Notes: generated by a model not told the origin, from the letters alone. DNA of 18,361 nucleotides from Hyphomicrobiales bacterium (GCA_017305815.1 JAFKJZ010000151.1:1024-19384); one strand, 5' to 3'; positions 5,241-14,426 are shown, counted from the first letter of the stretch. Numbers and translations: made by a program.

Positions 5241-7937
5241 ATGCGAGTGGTTGGATTCGGTTCGGAGATCCGTGTCTGGATTCCGAAGTTAGCAACGTGC
5301 GCCCTGGTCGGCGCCGCCCTTATGGCAGTCGGCCTGGCCCCCGCGGTCGCCGAGGAGGCCGCCGCGACAACCCAGCCGACCATGCTCGAGGCGATTGTCG
5401 TCTACGCCAATCGCTTCTTCGTCGGCCTCGGCGACGGATCGTCGACGAATTCGGGTACGACGGTCGTCTCGCGCGAAGCGTTCCAGATCATGACGGGCGG
5501 AAGCGAGGACGCGAACAGTTTCCTGCGCAATCTGCCGAACGTCCAGTATCAGGACTATGCGAGCACCGATGCCGGCGTGGACGGGTTCGACGAGATCGGT
5601 TCGCAGCCTCTGCTGGTGTCGATTTCCGGAGGCCTTGTCTATGAGAACAATTTCCGCCTGAACGGCATCGGCATCAATAACGTCACGGGCAGTCAGGAGT
5701 CTTTCGCGTCCGATCTCTCGGCGGATGAGCAGACGCCCAACATCAACGCGATTTTCGGCCTGCACCCCCAGACGATCTTCGTGCCGTCTGAGTTCGTCGA
5801 GCAGGCGACCGTGATCGACAGCAACGCTTCGGCGCGCTATGGCGATTTCCAGGGCGGCGTCGTCGACTACAAGCTGGCCGAGGCGCCGAAGGACCGCATC
5901 CGCGGCTCGGTCAGCTTCGGCGGCCAGACCAACGACTTCGTCCACTACAAGCTCGGCACAGAGGACGGGGAGAATCCGGAAGACAAGGCCAAGCCGGACT
6001 TCAAGAAATATCAGTTTGCCGCCTCGGTGGGTATTCCTCTCACCAGCGACTGGTCGATCCTGGCGCAATACAGCCGGAGCGCAGGTTCGTCGGATAAGCA
6101 GAAGACCTATGTCCTCTATAACGAGGCGGCGTCCGACGAATCTTCGAATGACTTCTACCGCCTGTCGAGCCGGCTCGACACGGACTTCGGCGTTTTCACG
6201 CTGGAGGGTGCCTATACCGACTTCAGCAAGGTCTGGGACGGCATCTATTATCGCGACACGCAGATCGACGCCCAAACGAAGGGCCTGACCTCTCAACTGA
6301 AGTGGGAGCGCGAGCTTGGGGCGCTGGTCGTTCCGGCAATCGGACTCGGCAACGTCAAGATGACGGCCCGCGGCTACTACAACGACTCCAAGACGGTCAA
6401 TGACGGCGGTGGAAACGAGACCATCTACCGAACCATCCTGGCCCGCACCTCGACAAGCGTGACGAACCCGGACCTCTGGTTCCATTCGACCGATCCGGAA
6501 CTGCTCGCCTGGTGCCGCGAACCGGTGACGTTCAGCGGAACCGCCGCCACCTGCCGGGAAGGCGGATATGGCAACAAGGAGCAGGGCCAGACCGAGACGG
6601 GTTTGATCGGATCGCTCGAAGGCGACATCGGCTGGGGCAAGTTCAGCACCGGCGCTGAATATCAGCACATCGACGCATTCCGTGGGCGTGAGGAATACAT
6701 CCTGCGCTCGCTGAACCGCACGACGCTCAACCTGCCGACCGGCGTCTCGGGCTGGACCTGCCCGGCCGGGGATACCGCCTGCACGAGCGAGCAGTACAAC
6801 TACTCGAAGAGCGTTCTGGAGGCCTACCGGAACGATGTTTCGCTGAATTCGCTCAGCGCCTATGCCGAACTCGACCAGAAGTGGCGCTGGTTCGACGTTC
6901 GCGCCGGCCTGCGCGCCGACTATGAGGACTTCTTCGGCAATCTGAACATCGCGCCGCGCCTGGCGGCAACCTACACCCCGTTCGAGGGACTGTCTTTCGT
7001 CGCGGGCGCCAACCGCTACTACAACGCCGATGCGGTCTATTACGCCGTTCGCGACGGCCAGCCGCTCGGCTACACCGTGACGCGGACGCATGATTCCGAG
7101 GGAAATGTCTCGGATACCTGGAGTACCCCGACCACCAAGCGCTATTATAATTTCTCCGGCTCCGACCTCACCACGCCCTACAAGGACGAGTTCACCGGCG
7201 CGGTCCGCTGGAAGGAACCTGTTTTCGACGGCGAGTTCCGCTTCCGGTACATCGATCGTCGGGGCCATGATCAGTACCTGGTCGCGGAGGACAGCACCTC
7301 GACCAATCTGGGCCTCACCAATGGCGGCACGAACGCCTATCGCTCGGCGACGCTGGAATATGGAAAGTCGTGGGACAAGCTGCCCGTGCGCAATCTCGAC
7401 AGCCTCTCGCTGGTGGCCTCGGCCGTGTGGTCGGAGCAGAAGACGACCTCGCAAGGCTATGTCGACGACGAGTGGGACAATCGCATCTGGTACAATGGAC
7501 AGTCCTATTCCCTGTCCGAGTTCGGGCTCGTCACGGGCAACATGGACATTCCCGTCCGCCTGGCGATGGATGTCGGCACGGCCTGGTTCGAGAAGCGTCT
7601 GAAGCTGGGGGCGACGGTGAACCTCAATCTCGGGTTCGAGGGCGTCCGCGACACGGACAGCACCTGCACGGCTTCGGCGACCTCGACCAAATGTCCGCTT
7701 TCATCCGGCGATGGCGTCGGCAAGACCCACTACATATTCGAGGACTATGATTTCAAGCCGCGCCTGACCCTGGACATGACCGCGAGCTATCGCCTGGCCG
7801 AAACGAAGTTCGGTGCCTATGACGTCAACCTGTCGGTGCAGAACGTCTTTGACGACACCACCAATGCGGTCGCGTCCGATGAAACGCCGTGGCTGCGCGG
7901 GCGCAGCGTCTGGCTCGGCGCGGCGGCGACGTTCTGA
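5241..7937 (+). CDS. TonB-dependent outer-membrane receptor
   Basis: The 898-residue protein is an outer-membrane active transporter energised by TonB-ExbBD. It has a signal peptide (about 1-37, ending APAVA before EEAAA), a TonB box LEAIVVYA (49-56) and a plug domain of about residues 70-212 that ends with the typical VEQATVIDSNASARYGDFQGG. A long beta-barrel with many aromatic-edged strands follows, and the protein closes on the terminal phenylalanine expected for BAM-dependent assembly (AATF). The ATG at 5241 is preceded by gcggga at 6 nt; an in-frame TTG at 5235 is less likely. The mature protein has six cysteines, all in three close pairs (C425/C438, C507/C514, C809/C818), which probably close surface loops. 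The peroxidase gene follows after 2 bp. The substrate cannot be read from sequence; the TGA-N9-TCA operator suggests iron or an iron chelate. Confidence 0.9.
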   Translation: MRVVGFGSEIRVWIPKLATCALVGAALMAVGLAPAVAEEAAATTQPTMLEAIVVYANRFFVGLGDGSSTNSGTTVVSREAFQIMTGGSEDANSFLRNLPNVQYQDYASTDAGVDGFDEIGSQPLLVSISGGLVYENNFRLNGIGINNVTGSQESFASDLSADEQTPNINAIFGLHPQTIFVPSEFVEQATVIDSNASARYGDFQGGVVDYKLAEAPKDRIRGSVSFGGQTNDFVHYKLGTEDGENPEDKAKPDFKKYQFAASVGIPLTSDWSILAQYSRSAGSSDKQKTYVLYNEAASDESSNDFYRLSSRLDTDFGVFTLEGAYTDFSKVWDGIYYRDTQIDAQTKGLTSQLKWERELGALVVPAIGLGNVKMTARGYYNDSKTVNDGGGNETIYRTILARTSTSVTNPDLWFHSTDPELLAWCREPVTFSGTAATCREGGYGNKEQGQTETGLIGSLEGDIGWGKFSTGAEYQHIDAFRGREEYILRSLNRTTLNLPTGVSGWTCPAGDTACTSEQYNYSKSVLEAYRNDVSLNSLSAYAELDQKWRWFDVRAGLRADYEDFFGNLNIAPRLAATYTPFEGLSFVAGANRYYNADAVYYAVRDGQPLGYTVTRTHDSEGNVSDTWSTPTTKRYYNFSGSDLTTPYKDEFTGAVRWKEPVFDGEFRFRYIDRRGHDQYLVAEDSTSTNLGLTNGGTNAYRSATLEYGKSWDKLPVRNLDSLSLVASAVWSEQKTTSQGYVDDEWDNRIWYNGQSYSLSEFGLVTGNMDIPVRLAMDVGTAWFEKRLKLGATVNLNLGFEGVRDTDSTCTASATSTKCPLSSGDGVGKTHYIFEDYDFKPRLTLDMTASYRLAETKFGAYDVNLSVQNVFDDTTNAVASDETPWLRGRSVWLGAAATF

Positions 7938-7939
7938 GC

Positions 7940-9094
7940 ATGGCGACGGCATGGCGTCCCTTCTGGGTGGTTCTGGCGGGATGCCTCGTCGCCGGCGGCG
8001 GCATGGCGCTCGTCAGCGCCGCCGTGCCGCGCGCTTTGGAGAAGCGCGGCATGGTGCTTTCGGATCTGCCGGGCGAGCCCGACGGCGAGGCCCTTGCGGC
8101 GCTCCGGCGCTACTACGAGGTCATCCCGGCGGCCTGGCCGCAGCCGACGCTCGACCCGAGCGTCGAGTTCCGCGAACTGGCCGCGCTGGAGCTTCCGAAG
8201 CAGAATCCGTCGCCGGCCAAGGTCGCGCTCGGCAAGGCGCTGTTCGAGGATCCGGTCCTGTCGGCCTCGGGCCAGATCGCCTGCCAGAGCTGCCACAATC
8301 GCGAGCTCGGCTGGGGCGACGGCCTCAAGACCTCGTTCGGTCATGATCGCGCGCAGGGCCGGCGAAACGCCATGCCGCTGTTCAACGCCTCGCTGCGGCG
8401 GAGCCTGTTCTGGGACGGCCGGTCGCCGGATCTGGAGGCGCAGGCGGCCGAGCCGCTGGTCAATCCGGTCGAGATGGCCAACCACGACCTGACCGGCGTG
8501 GTCGGCCGGCTCGCGGCCAGCCCCGCCTATCCGGCCCGCTTCGCCGCCGTGTTCGGAACCGATCGGATCGAGCCGGAACAGGTGCTCGAAGCAATCGCGG
8601 CCTTCGAGGCGACGCTCGAGGAGCGGACCCGGTTCGACCGCTTCGTGCAGGGCGACAAGCGGGCGCTGACGGATCAGCAGGTCTACGGCCTGCATCTGTT
8701 CCGCACCAAGGCCGGCTGCATGAATTGCCACAACGGGCCGCTGATGACGGACGAGAAGTTCCACAATCTCGGCCTGTCGCTGCTCGGGCGTCCCAAGGAG
8801 GATGTCGGCCGCTATGGCGTGACCGGCGTGCTCGACGATGTCGGCCGCTTCCGCACGCCGAGCCTCCGCCATGTCGGCGAGACGCGGCCCTACATGCACA
8901 ATGGCATCGTGCCGACGCTTCGGCATGTCATCATGCTCTACCAGACCGGAGGCGGACACACTCTGCCGCGCAACGCGGCCGAGGCCAGGAACCCGTTGAT
9001 GCCGTTCGCGGGCCGCACATCGCCGATCCTGAAGCCGCTCGGCCTTTCGCCGGCCGAACGGGAAGCGCTCGTCGCCTTCCTCGAAAGCCTGTGA
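7940..9094 (+). CDS. Di-haem cytochrome c peroxidase, periplasmic
   Basis: The 384-residue protein belongs to the bacterial di-haem cytochrome c peroxidase/MauG superfamily, which reduces hydrogen peroxide or oxidises partners in the periplasm. It begins with a hydrophobic signal or anchor segment (about 8-29). It carries two haem c sites, CQSCH (115-119) and CMNCH (260-264). Family motifs SLFWDGR (155-161) and FRTPSLRHV followed by PYMHNG (M319) are present. M319 is where classical peroxidases have a methionine haem ligand, whereas MauG and MbnH have tyrosine, so I favour a true peroxidase. The ATG at 7940 follows the receptor stop by two bases with only a poor ribosome site, so translation is probably coupled to the receptor. 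It converges on the TIGR02186 gene, with stops 7 bp apart. Confidence 0.9.
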   Translation: MATAWRPFWVVLAGCLVAGGGMALVSAAVPRALEKRGMVLSDLPGEPDGEALAALRRYYEVIPAAWPQPTLDPSVEFRELAALELPKQNPSPAKVALGKALFEDPVLSASGQIACQSCHNRELGWGDGLKTSFGHDRAQGRRNAMPLFNASLRRSLFWDGRSPDLEAQAAEPLVNPVEMANHDLTGVVGRLAASPAYPARFAAVFGTDRIEPEQVLEAIAAFEATLEERTRFDRFVQGDKRALTDQQVYGLHLFRTKAGCMNCHNGPLMTDEKFHNLGLSLLGRPKEDVGRYGVTGVLDDVGRFRTPSLRHVGETRPYMHNGIVPTLRHVIMLYQTGGGHTLPRNAAEARNPLMPFAGRTSPILKPLGLSPAEREALVAFLESL

Positions 9095-9100
9095 GGCGGC

Positions 9101-9877
9101 TCAGTCCTTGCGGAAGATGACGCCGGCGAGCCAGCCGGTGAAGACGGCGAGGATGACGCAGATCAGGCCGTAGATCAGGCCCTGGTTGTGCGCGAGGTCG
9201 AAGGTGAACTGCTCGAAGCCCATCTTCGAAATGCGGATCTCCGACTGGTCGGAGGCGAGCATGGCGCCGTCGCGGAACAGGTAGACCGTCACCAGATAGC
9301 GGCCGACGGGAACGTTGGCCGGAATCTGCACCGCCGTCTGGAAGATCTCCGTGCCCGGGAATTTCACGCCATAGGCTTCGCTGCGATAGAGACCGTCCTG
9401 CTGCTTCAGCCGGATGAAGGCCTGGCGGAATTCGTCGTCCGGCCCGGCGGTCTCGGCGTCGTCATCGGCGGACACAGGAAAGACGAGGGCCTCGGCGCCG
9501 ATCTGGAAGCGCTTCTGGATCTGCGGCGTCGTCACCTCGGAGAGCGGGCGGGATGAATTGACCGCGTAGAAGGACGGGATGTTGACGAAGGTGCGCGAGG
9601 CGCTGTTCAGCCAGAGCCCGACATAGCGCGCCTTGCGCCTTGTGACGACGGTCTCCGACGGCCCCTTGACCGTGACGACGACGTCGTAGAACTCGGCGCG
9701 CGACACGGTGGCGGCGTCGCGCTCGATGGCGCCGAAGACGGTGATGCTGGTGCCGGTGAAGTTGGAGGTGATCCGCACCTCCTCGGCCGAAAGCGCGACG
9801 ATCAGCTGTTCGGCGCGGGCCGGCGCCGCCGCCAGCGCGATCGCCCAGAGGGTCAGCAGGGCGGCGAGCCGTGTCAC
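9101..9877 (-). CDS. TIGR02186 family membrane-anchored periplasmic protein
   Basis: The 258-residue protein has a signal peptide (about 1-22, ending APARA before EQLIV), a beta-rich extracytoplasmic domain and one C-terminal membrane helix (GLIYGLICVILAVFTGWLAG) followed by a short basic end. This layout and the segment TSITVFGAIERDA match the TIGR02186 family of conserved alphaproteobacterial proteins, usually encoded beside a TauE/SafE permease. It starts at GTG 9877-9875, which overlaps the stop of the permease gene as GTGA, a clear sign of translational coupling and joint function. It may be an extracytoplasmic accessory of the exporter; the biochemical role is unknown to me. Confidence 0.85.
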   Translation of the reverse strand: MTRLAALLTLWAIALAAAPARAEQLIVALSAEEVRITSNFTGTSITVFGAIERDAATVSRAEFYDVVVTVKGPSETVVTRRKARYVGLWLNSASRTFVNIPSFYAVNSSRPLSEVTTPQIQKRFQIGAEALVFPVSADDDAETAGPDDEFRQAFIRLKQQDGLYRSEAYGVKFPGTEIFQTAVQIPANVPVGRYLVTVYLFRDGAMLASDQSEIRISKMGFEQFTFDLAHNQGLIYGLICVILAVFTGWLAGVIFRKD

Positions 9878-10803
9878 CGCGTGTCGCCCGCCAGTGTCGC
9901 CAGCGAGAACAGGTCCGCCGGCGTGTGCACGAGGTCGACGAAGAAGCGGATGCCGACGCCGAGCACCAGCAGCGCCAGCATGGCGCGTAGCTGGTCGCCG
10001 CGCACATGCGCGCCGACGCGGGCGCCGAATTGCGCGCCGATGACGCCACCGACCATCAGGATCAGCGCCAGCACGCCATCGACCGTGTGGTTGGTGGTCG
10101 ATTGCAGCACGGTCGCCACCGCCATGGTGCCGGTCATCTGGATCAGCGAGGTGCCGATGACGATGTTGGTCGGCACGCGCAGAAGGTAGATCAGCGCCGG
10201 GACCAGGATGAAGCCGCCGCCGATGCCGAGCAGCGAGCCGAGGATGCCGATGCCGACGCCCATGGCGATCACCGGGATGACGCTGACATAGAGCTTGGAG
10301 CGCTTGAAGCGCATCTTGAACGGCAGGCCATGCGCCCAGTTGTGCTGGCCGGGGCGGCGCAGCGGCGCCGGACGGCCGAGGCGGGCGTTGATGATGGCGC
10401 GGATCGATTCCGTCAGCATCAGTCCGCCGACCAGGCCGAGGAAGGTCACGTAGCAGACCGCGATGACGAAATCGAGCTGGCCCCAGCGGCGCAGCAGGCT
10501 GAAGATTCCGACGCCGATGGTAGAGCCGAGCACGCCCGAGGCAACCAGCACGCCGGCGAGCTTCATGTCGATCATCCGGCGGCGATAATAGGTGATCGCG
10601 GCGGAGGAGGACGAGGCGACGACCTGCGCCGTGGTGCTGGCGACGGCGACGGCCGGCGAAATACCCGAAAAGATCAGCAACGGTGTCAGAAGGAAGCCGC
10701 CGCCCACCCCGAACAGCCCCGACAGGAAGCCGACGGCGCCGCCCATGCCGAAGATGATGAACATGTTCACCGGCAGTTCGGCTATGGGGAGATAGATCTG
10801 CAC
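9874..10803 (-). CDS. TauE/SafE family permease (TSUP, sulfite/organosulfonate exporter type)
   Basis: The 309-residue inner-membrane protein has about eight hydrophobic segments in two inverted halves. Each half carries the TSUP glycine motif: FGVGGGFLLTPLL (about 31-43) and LGIGGGFILVPALIY (about 190-204). The family moves sulfite, sulfoacetate or related small anions across the membrane. The start is taken at GTG 10803-10801, giving MQIYLPIAELPV as in relatives I recall. No clear ribosome site precedes it, and an upstream extension into Pro/Gly-rich low-complexity sequence (to 10896) is less likely. The stop overlaps the GTG of the TIGR02186 gene by four bases, so the two form an operon. 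The substrate is not deducible from sequence; no cysteine or taurine genes are nearby. Confidence 0.85.
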   Translation of the reverse strand: MQIYLPIAELPVNMFIIFGMGGAVGFLSGLFGVGGGFLLTPLLIFSGISPAVAVASTTAQVVASSSSAAITYYRRRMIDMKLAGVLVASGVLGSTIGVGIFSLLRRWGQLDFVIAVCYVTFLGLVGGLMLTESIRAIINARLGRPAPLRRPGQHNWAHGLPFKMRFKRSKLYVSVIPVIAMGVGIGILGSLLGIGGGFILVPALIYLLRVPTNIVIGTSLIQMTGTMAVATVLQSTTNHTVDGVLALILMVGGVIGAQFGARVGAHVRGDQLRAMLALLVLGVGIRFFVDLVHTPADLFSLATLAGDTR

Positions 10804-10929
10804 GACGACAGAACCATTGGCGAAGGGTGGAGGCGGAGGCCGAGGCGGACCGATGGCCTTGCCGGAAAATCCCCCGGCAGGACCGCGCGCGGCCACGCCG
10901 ATCCAATCCTCAGCGCCGCCGACCCGGCC

Positions 10930-10958
10930 GATAAAGCCGCTTGCACCCGCTCTGTCAA
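10930..10958 (-). promoter_or_regulatory. Probable sigma-70-type promoter of the TauE-TIGR02186 operon
   Basis: On the minus strand a perfect -35 TTGACA (10958-10953) is followed after exactly 17 bp by TTTATC (10935-10930) as -10. This places the transcription start about 120 bp ahead of the GTG start of the permease gene. The -35 and spacing are ideal; the -10 is imperfect. Confidence 0.5.
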
Positions 10959-11022
10959 CGACAGATCGGCCATGGGCGGTCCAGGGCGCGGGGCCAGGGA
11001 ACTGCAGCGGCTGGGTGTCGCG

Positions 11023-11051
11023 CGGACGGCCGCGGCTGTCGCCGCCGTCCG
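11023..11051 (-). terminator. Stem-loop just after the podJ-like gene
   Basis: Arms cggacggc (11023-11030) and gccgtccg (11044-11051) form a perfect 8-bp GC-rich stem starting 9 bases past the podJ-like stop codon. Further pairing is possible inside the loop. No T run follows on the minus strand, so it may act as a transcript-stabilising 3' end or a Rho-assisted stop rather than an intrinsic terminator. Confidence 0.35.
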
Positions 11052-11059
11052 GGCATCCG

Positions 11060-14000
11060 TCAGCCGCGCGTCGCGCTGCCCGCCTTGGTGTCGCGCATCG
11101 TCGTCTGCGGGCTCGCCGGCTTCCATTCCGGCTTGATCGCCGGTTCGGAATTGGCGGTGGTGTCGAGCGGCTTCGGCTTGAAGGTCTGCACGGCGGCGCG
11201 GGCGGCGGCGAGTGCGTCGGCCGTCATCGCCTTGGCGACCTCGTCGCGGCGCTTGCCGGCGTCGCGATCGCCTTGCTGGGCGGCCAGGGCGAACCACTTG
11301 TAGGACTGCACGAGATCGACGCCGACGCCGAGGCCGCGGGCATAGAGCACGCCGAGATTGTACTGGCTGTCGGCGACGTTCCAGTTGGCGGCCTGGGTGA
11401 AATACTGCACGGCGCGGACATAGTCCGGCTCGGCCGTGGCGCCCTCGCTTAGCAGGACGGCGAGGTTGTGGGCGGCGCGGGCATTGCCCTGCTCGCTGGC
11501 CTTGGCATACCAGGCCTGGGCGGCGGAAAGGTCGCGCGGGACGCCTTCGCCGCGCTCGTAGAGGCTGCCGATCCGGTATTGCGCCAGCGCGAAGCCGGCC
11601 TTGGCCGAGCGCTCGTACCATTCGGCCGCGAGGCGCGCGTCGCGCGGCTGGCCGTTGCTGCCATCGGCGAGGCGACGGGCGACCTCGAAGGCGGCGACCG
11701 CATCGCCCTTGGCGGCGGCGGTCTCGAGCGCCGAACCTGCCATCGCGCCGTCCGGAATCGAGCTGGTGAAGCCCGATGCCGGCGGCGGATCGCTGGCCAG
11801 CGCCGCGATCTGGCCATCGGCTGCGTCGGGCGGGGTGAAGGCGAGCGCGCCGGCGCCATCGGCGGACGGGGCGATCATGGCATGCGGGGCGGGCGCCGAC
11901 GGGGCGGCGGGCGCCGGGCTCGACGGGGTTACGTCACGCGCCGGCTTGGCCGGGACGGAGCCGGTCGCGACCGGATCGGTCGGCGCCGCGTCCTCCCGGG
12001 CCTGGCGCGAAGGCAGGGGCGACAGCTGCATGGCGCCGATCGCCAGCACGATGGCTGCGATCGCCAGCACGATCGGCCGGCGGCGCGAGCGCAGGGCGTC
12101 GCCGATACGGGAGAGCGTGCTCGGCCGGGCATCGCCTCCTTCGGCGACGGCCTCGGCCGATTCCGTCTGCGCGGCCTGGGCGGCGCGGCGGGCGGCGGCG
12201 ATGAAATCGGCCTTGCGGTCGCCGGGCCGGCCTTGCTGCGGCGCCGTCGTCGCCTGGGTGCGGGCGAGGCCGGCGTCTGGCTCGACGAAGGGCGGCAGTA
12301 CCGGCTGGCCGGAACCGGGCGCCAGCGGGCGGTCCGCCTCGGGCAGGCCGAAGGGCAGCGACGAGACGGTCTCGTGAAGCTCGCGCCGGGAAACGGACGG
12401 AGCCTCGGCGGCGTCGCCGAACTCGAGCTGCGCGATGCGGTTCACGACCTTGGCGAGCGTGTTGTGGACTGCTTCCAGCGTTTCGTGCGTCTGCCGGTCG
12501 GAGCGGGCCGCCGCCTCCTGCAGCTGGCGCATGTCCTCGCGCAGGCCACGGATCAGCGCCTCGTCGTTGCGGGCGGGCAGGCTGTTGGCCAGCTCGTGGA
12601 CGACAGAGCGGGCGGCGTCGCGCGCCGCCTCGATCGTGTCCTGGCGGCCGTGGCCGATCAGATCCTGCAGCCGGTCGAGATTGTCCTCGACGCGGCCGAT
12701 CGCATCGATGCCGGGCAGGGCGGAGAACTGTTCGGCGAGCGCACCGACCTGGGCCTCGAGCTGCGCCAGCGCCTGATGATCGTCGCGGCGGGCGCTCGCG
12801 TCGAGCCGACGGACGAGGGCCTGCATCTGCTCCTCGATGGCGTCGAGCCGGCTCGGCCGGGCGAAGTCCTCGCGAAGCTGGGTGATCTCGGTGCGCAGCC
12901 CGTCCAGCGCGTCGGGCGCCCGCAGGGTCGGCAGCTCGGCCAGGGCGTCGAAACGGCCGGCGAGCGCATCAATGCGGTCTTCCAGCCGTGACAGGGCGGT
13001 GGGGTCGAGGCCGGCCGGGCGCGGGTCGATCTCGTCGATGGTCGAGCGGATGCCGGCGATCTGCTTTTCCAGCCGGATCAGCGCCAGCGGGTCGGCGCCG
13101 CGCGACAGGCCGTCGAGGTCGCGGCGGAGCGAGTCGATCTCGCGTTCGATGCCGGAAAGGTCGACCGGCGGCGCCGGTCGGGCGGCCAGCGTGTCGATCG
13201 CGGCGTGCAGGCTGGAGATCTGCCGCTCGACGGCGGCGCTGACCGCGTCGGAGCGGGAGATCGACAGCGAGGCGACGGCGTTGCGGATGTCTTCCAGTTC
13301 GGTTTCGACCTCGCGCGACGGCGCGCTGGTCTCGATCGACGCAGCGAGCTGGGCGATCTCGTGCGCCAGGCGGTCGAAGCGGTCGGTTTCCGGCTCGCGG
13401 CGGACGATGTCGTCCAGCCGCTCGATGATGTGGCCATAGCCGGATTCGATGCTCGCGAGCGTCGTCTCGCGGGCAGCCAGGTCGAGCGACTGGCGGATCT
13501 CGGCCAGGTCCTGGCGCAAAAGGGCGATCGCGTCGGGCGCGGGGGCCGGGTCGGCGGCCTTGCGGCTCGTCAGCGCTTCCATGCGCGCGGCCAGTTCGGT
13601 CTTCAGCGTCTGGCTTGCCTCGTCGTTGCGGCGAGCCTCGGCGCTGACGCGCCGGCCGAGCAGGGCGATGTCGTCGCGAAGCGCTGCGATGGCGTGCTCG
13701 ATCGCGATGGCGTCGAAATGATTGGCCGGGGCGCTCGCCTCATGGTCGATCGCCTTCTGCCGGCTGGAAATCTCGGCGATCGCGGCCTGCAGGCTGGTGA
13801 GCTTCTGCTGCGGGCGGGCGGGCTCTTCCGCCGGGGCGCGGACGGCCTGCGGCGGCTCGACGGCGGGCGCTGGCTGCGCGGCGGCGGGGGCCGCCTTGAC
13901 CGCGGCGAGCTGCGAGGCGATGGCGGCGAGCCGCGTCTCGATACCGCTCAAGCGCTCGGACTGGCGGTCGTCCAGTTGGCGGCCGAGCGCGTCGAAGCGG

Positions 14001-14287
14001 CCTTCGAGCGAGTGGCGCGGATCCGGATCGCCATGGGTCGCGGCTGGAGCGGACGCCGGGGCGGGCGACGCGGGCTGCGGCGGCTCGCGCCGGACCGGCG
14101 CGCGGATCGCGGCGCCTTCCATCACTTCGATCTGCTGCGAGAGGCTGTCGACCAGGGCCGAAAGCGCGGCGAGGCGTTCGGCGCCATCCGGCTCGGCGCG
14201 GCGCGGAAATTCGACCGCGGGACGCGACGGTGCGTCGGCGCCCGGCCGGCTCGCCCCATAGCCCGACCTGCTGCTGCCCGTCTTCAT
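11060..14287 (-). CDS. podJ: PodJ-like polar localization factor with coiled coils, one membrane helix and SEL1 repeats
   Basis: The 1075-residue protein has the layout of alphaproteobacterial PodJ, a scaffold that marks a cell pole and recruits division and polarity proteins. From the N-terminus there is a Pro/Ala-rich start. A very long cytoplasmic coiled-coil region (about 25-650) follows, rich in repeats such as LEDRIDALAGRFDAL and IEREIDSLRRDLDGL. Then come a basic stretch RSRRRP and a single membrane helix (about 737-757, IVLAIAAIVLAIGAMQL), and a Pro/Ala-rich periplasmic linker. The protein ends with about four SEL1-type repeats (about 859-1002), such as AQYRIGSLYERGEGVPRDLSAAQAWY, and a short tail. 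No C-terminal peptidoglycan-binding domain is seen. The start ATG 14287-14285 follows a purine-rich gggtcggaag. It is divergent from a MerR gene. The identification rests on architecture; other SEL1/coiled-coil proteins remain possible. Confidence 0.75.
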   Translation of the reverse strand: MKTGSSRSGYGASRPGADAPSRPAVEFPRRAEPDGAERLAALSALVDSLSQQIEVMEGAAIRAPVRREPPQPASPAPASAPAATHGDPDPRHSLEGRFDALGRQLDDRQSERLSGIETRLAAIASQLAAVKAAPAAAQPAPAVEPPQAVRAPAEEPARPQQKLTSLQAAIAEISSRQKAIDHEASAPANHFDAIAIEHAIAALRDDIALLGRRVSAEARRNDEASQTLKTELAARMEALTSRKAADPAPAPDAIALLRQDLAEIRQSLDLAARETTLASIESGYGHIIERLDDIVRREPETDRFDRLAHEIAQLAASIETSAPSREVETELEDIRNAVASLSISRSDAVSAAVERQISSLHAAIDTLAARPAPPVDLSGIEREIDSLRRDLDGLSRGADPLALIRLEKQIAGIRSTIDEIDPRPAGLDPTALSRLEDRIDALAGRFDALAELPTLRAPDALDGLRTEITQLREDFARPSRLDAIEEQMQALVRRLDASARRDDHQALAQLEAQVGALAEQFSALPGIDAIGRVEDNLDRLQDLIGHGRQDTIEAARDAARSVVHELANSLPARNDEALIRGLREDMRQLQEAAARSDRQTHETLEAVHNTLAKVVNRIAQLEFGDAAEAPSVSRRELHETVSSLPFGLPEADRPLAPGSGQPVLPPFVEPDAGLARTQATTAPQQGRPGDRKADFIAAARRAAQAAQTESAEAVAEGGDARPSTLSRIGDALRSRRRPIVLAIAAIVLAIGAMQLSPLPSRQAREDAAPTDPVATGSVPAKPARDVTPSSPAPAAPSAPAPHAMIAPSADGAGALAFTPPDAADGQIAALASDPPPASGFTSSIPDGAMAGSALETAAAKGDAVAAFEVARRLADGSNGQPRDARLAAEWYERSAKAGFALAQYRIGSLYERGEGVPRDLSAAQAWYAKASEQGNARAAHNLAVLLSEGATAEPDYVRAVQYFTQAANWNVADSQYNLGVLYARGLGVGVDLVQSYKWFALAAQQGDRDAGKRRDEVAKAMTADALAAARAAVQTFKPKPLDTTANSEPAIKPEWKPASPQTTMRDTKAGSATRG

Positions 14288-14426
14288 GACTTCCGACCCC
14301 TGGATGCCCCGACCATCGGCATCGTCCCCGTTCCAGCCGCGTCGCGGCGCCGTTGCAAACCGGCTGCCGCGCCGCGTGATTCCACTCCGGCGTGTTCCTA
14401 GAGCTTCGATGCATCATGGTAAACAA

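Noticed and set aside
5289..7454. 721-codon minus-strand open frame opposite the receptor gene
   Set aside because: The plus strand encodes a full receptor with signal peptide, TonB box, plug and terminal Phe. The antisense product has no recognisable domain.
7940..9094. Assignment of the di-haem protein as MauG or MbnH
   Set aside because: Methionine (M319) is present in the PYMHNG motif where those enzymes have tyrosine, and no methylamine dehydrogenase or MbnP-like gene is nearby.
11468..12991. 507-codon plus-strand open frame, and others at 13205-14401, opposite the podJ-like gene
   Set aside because: These are composition shadows of the coiled-coil gene; their translations are Arg/Gly/Ala-rich without domains.
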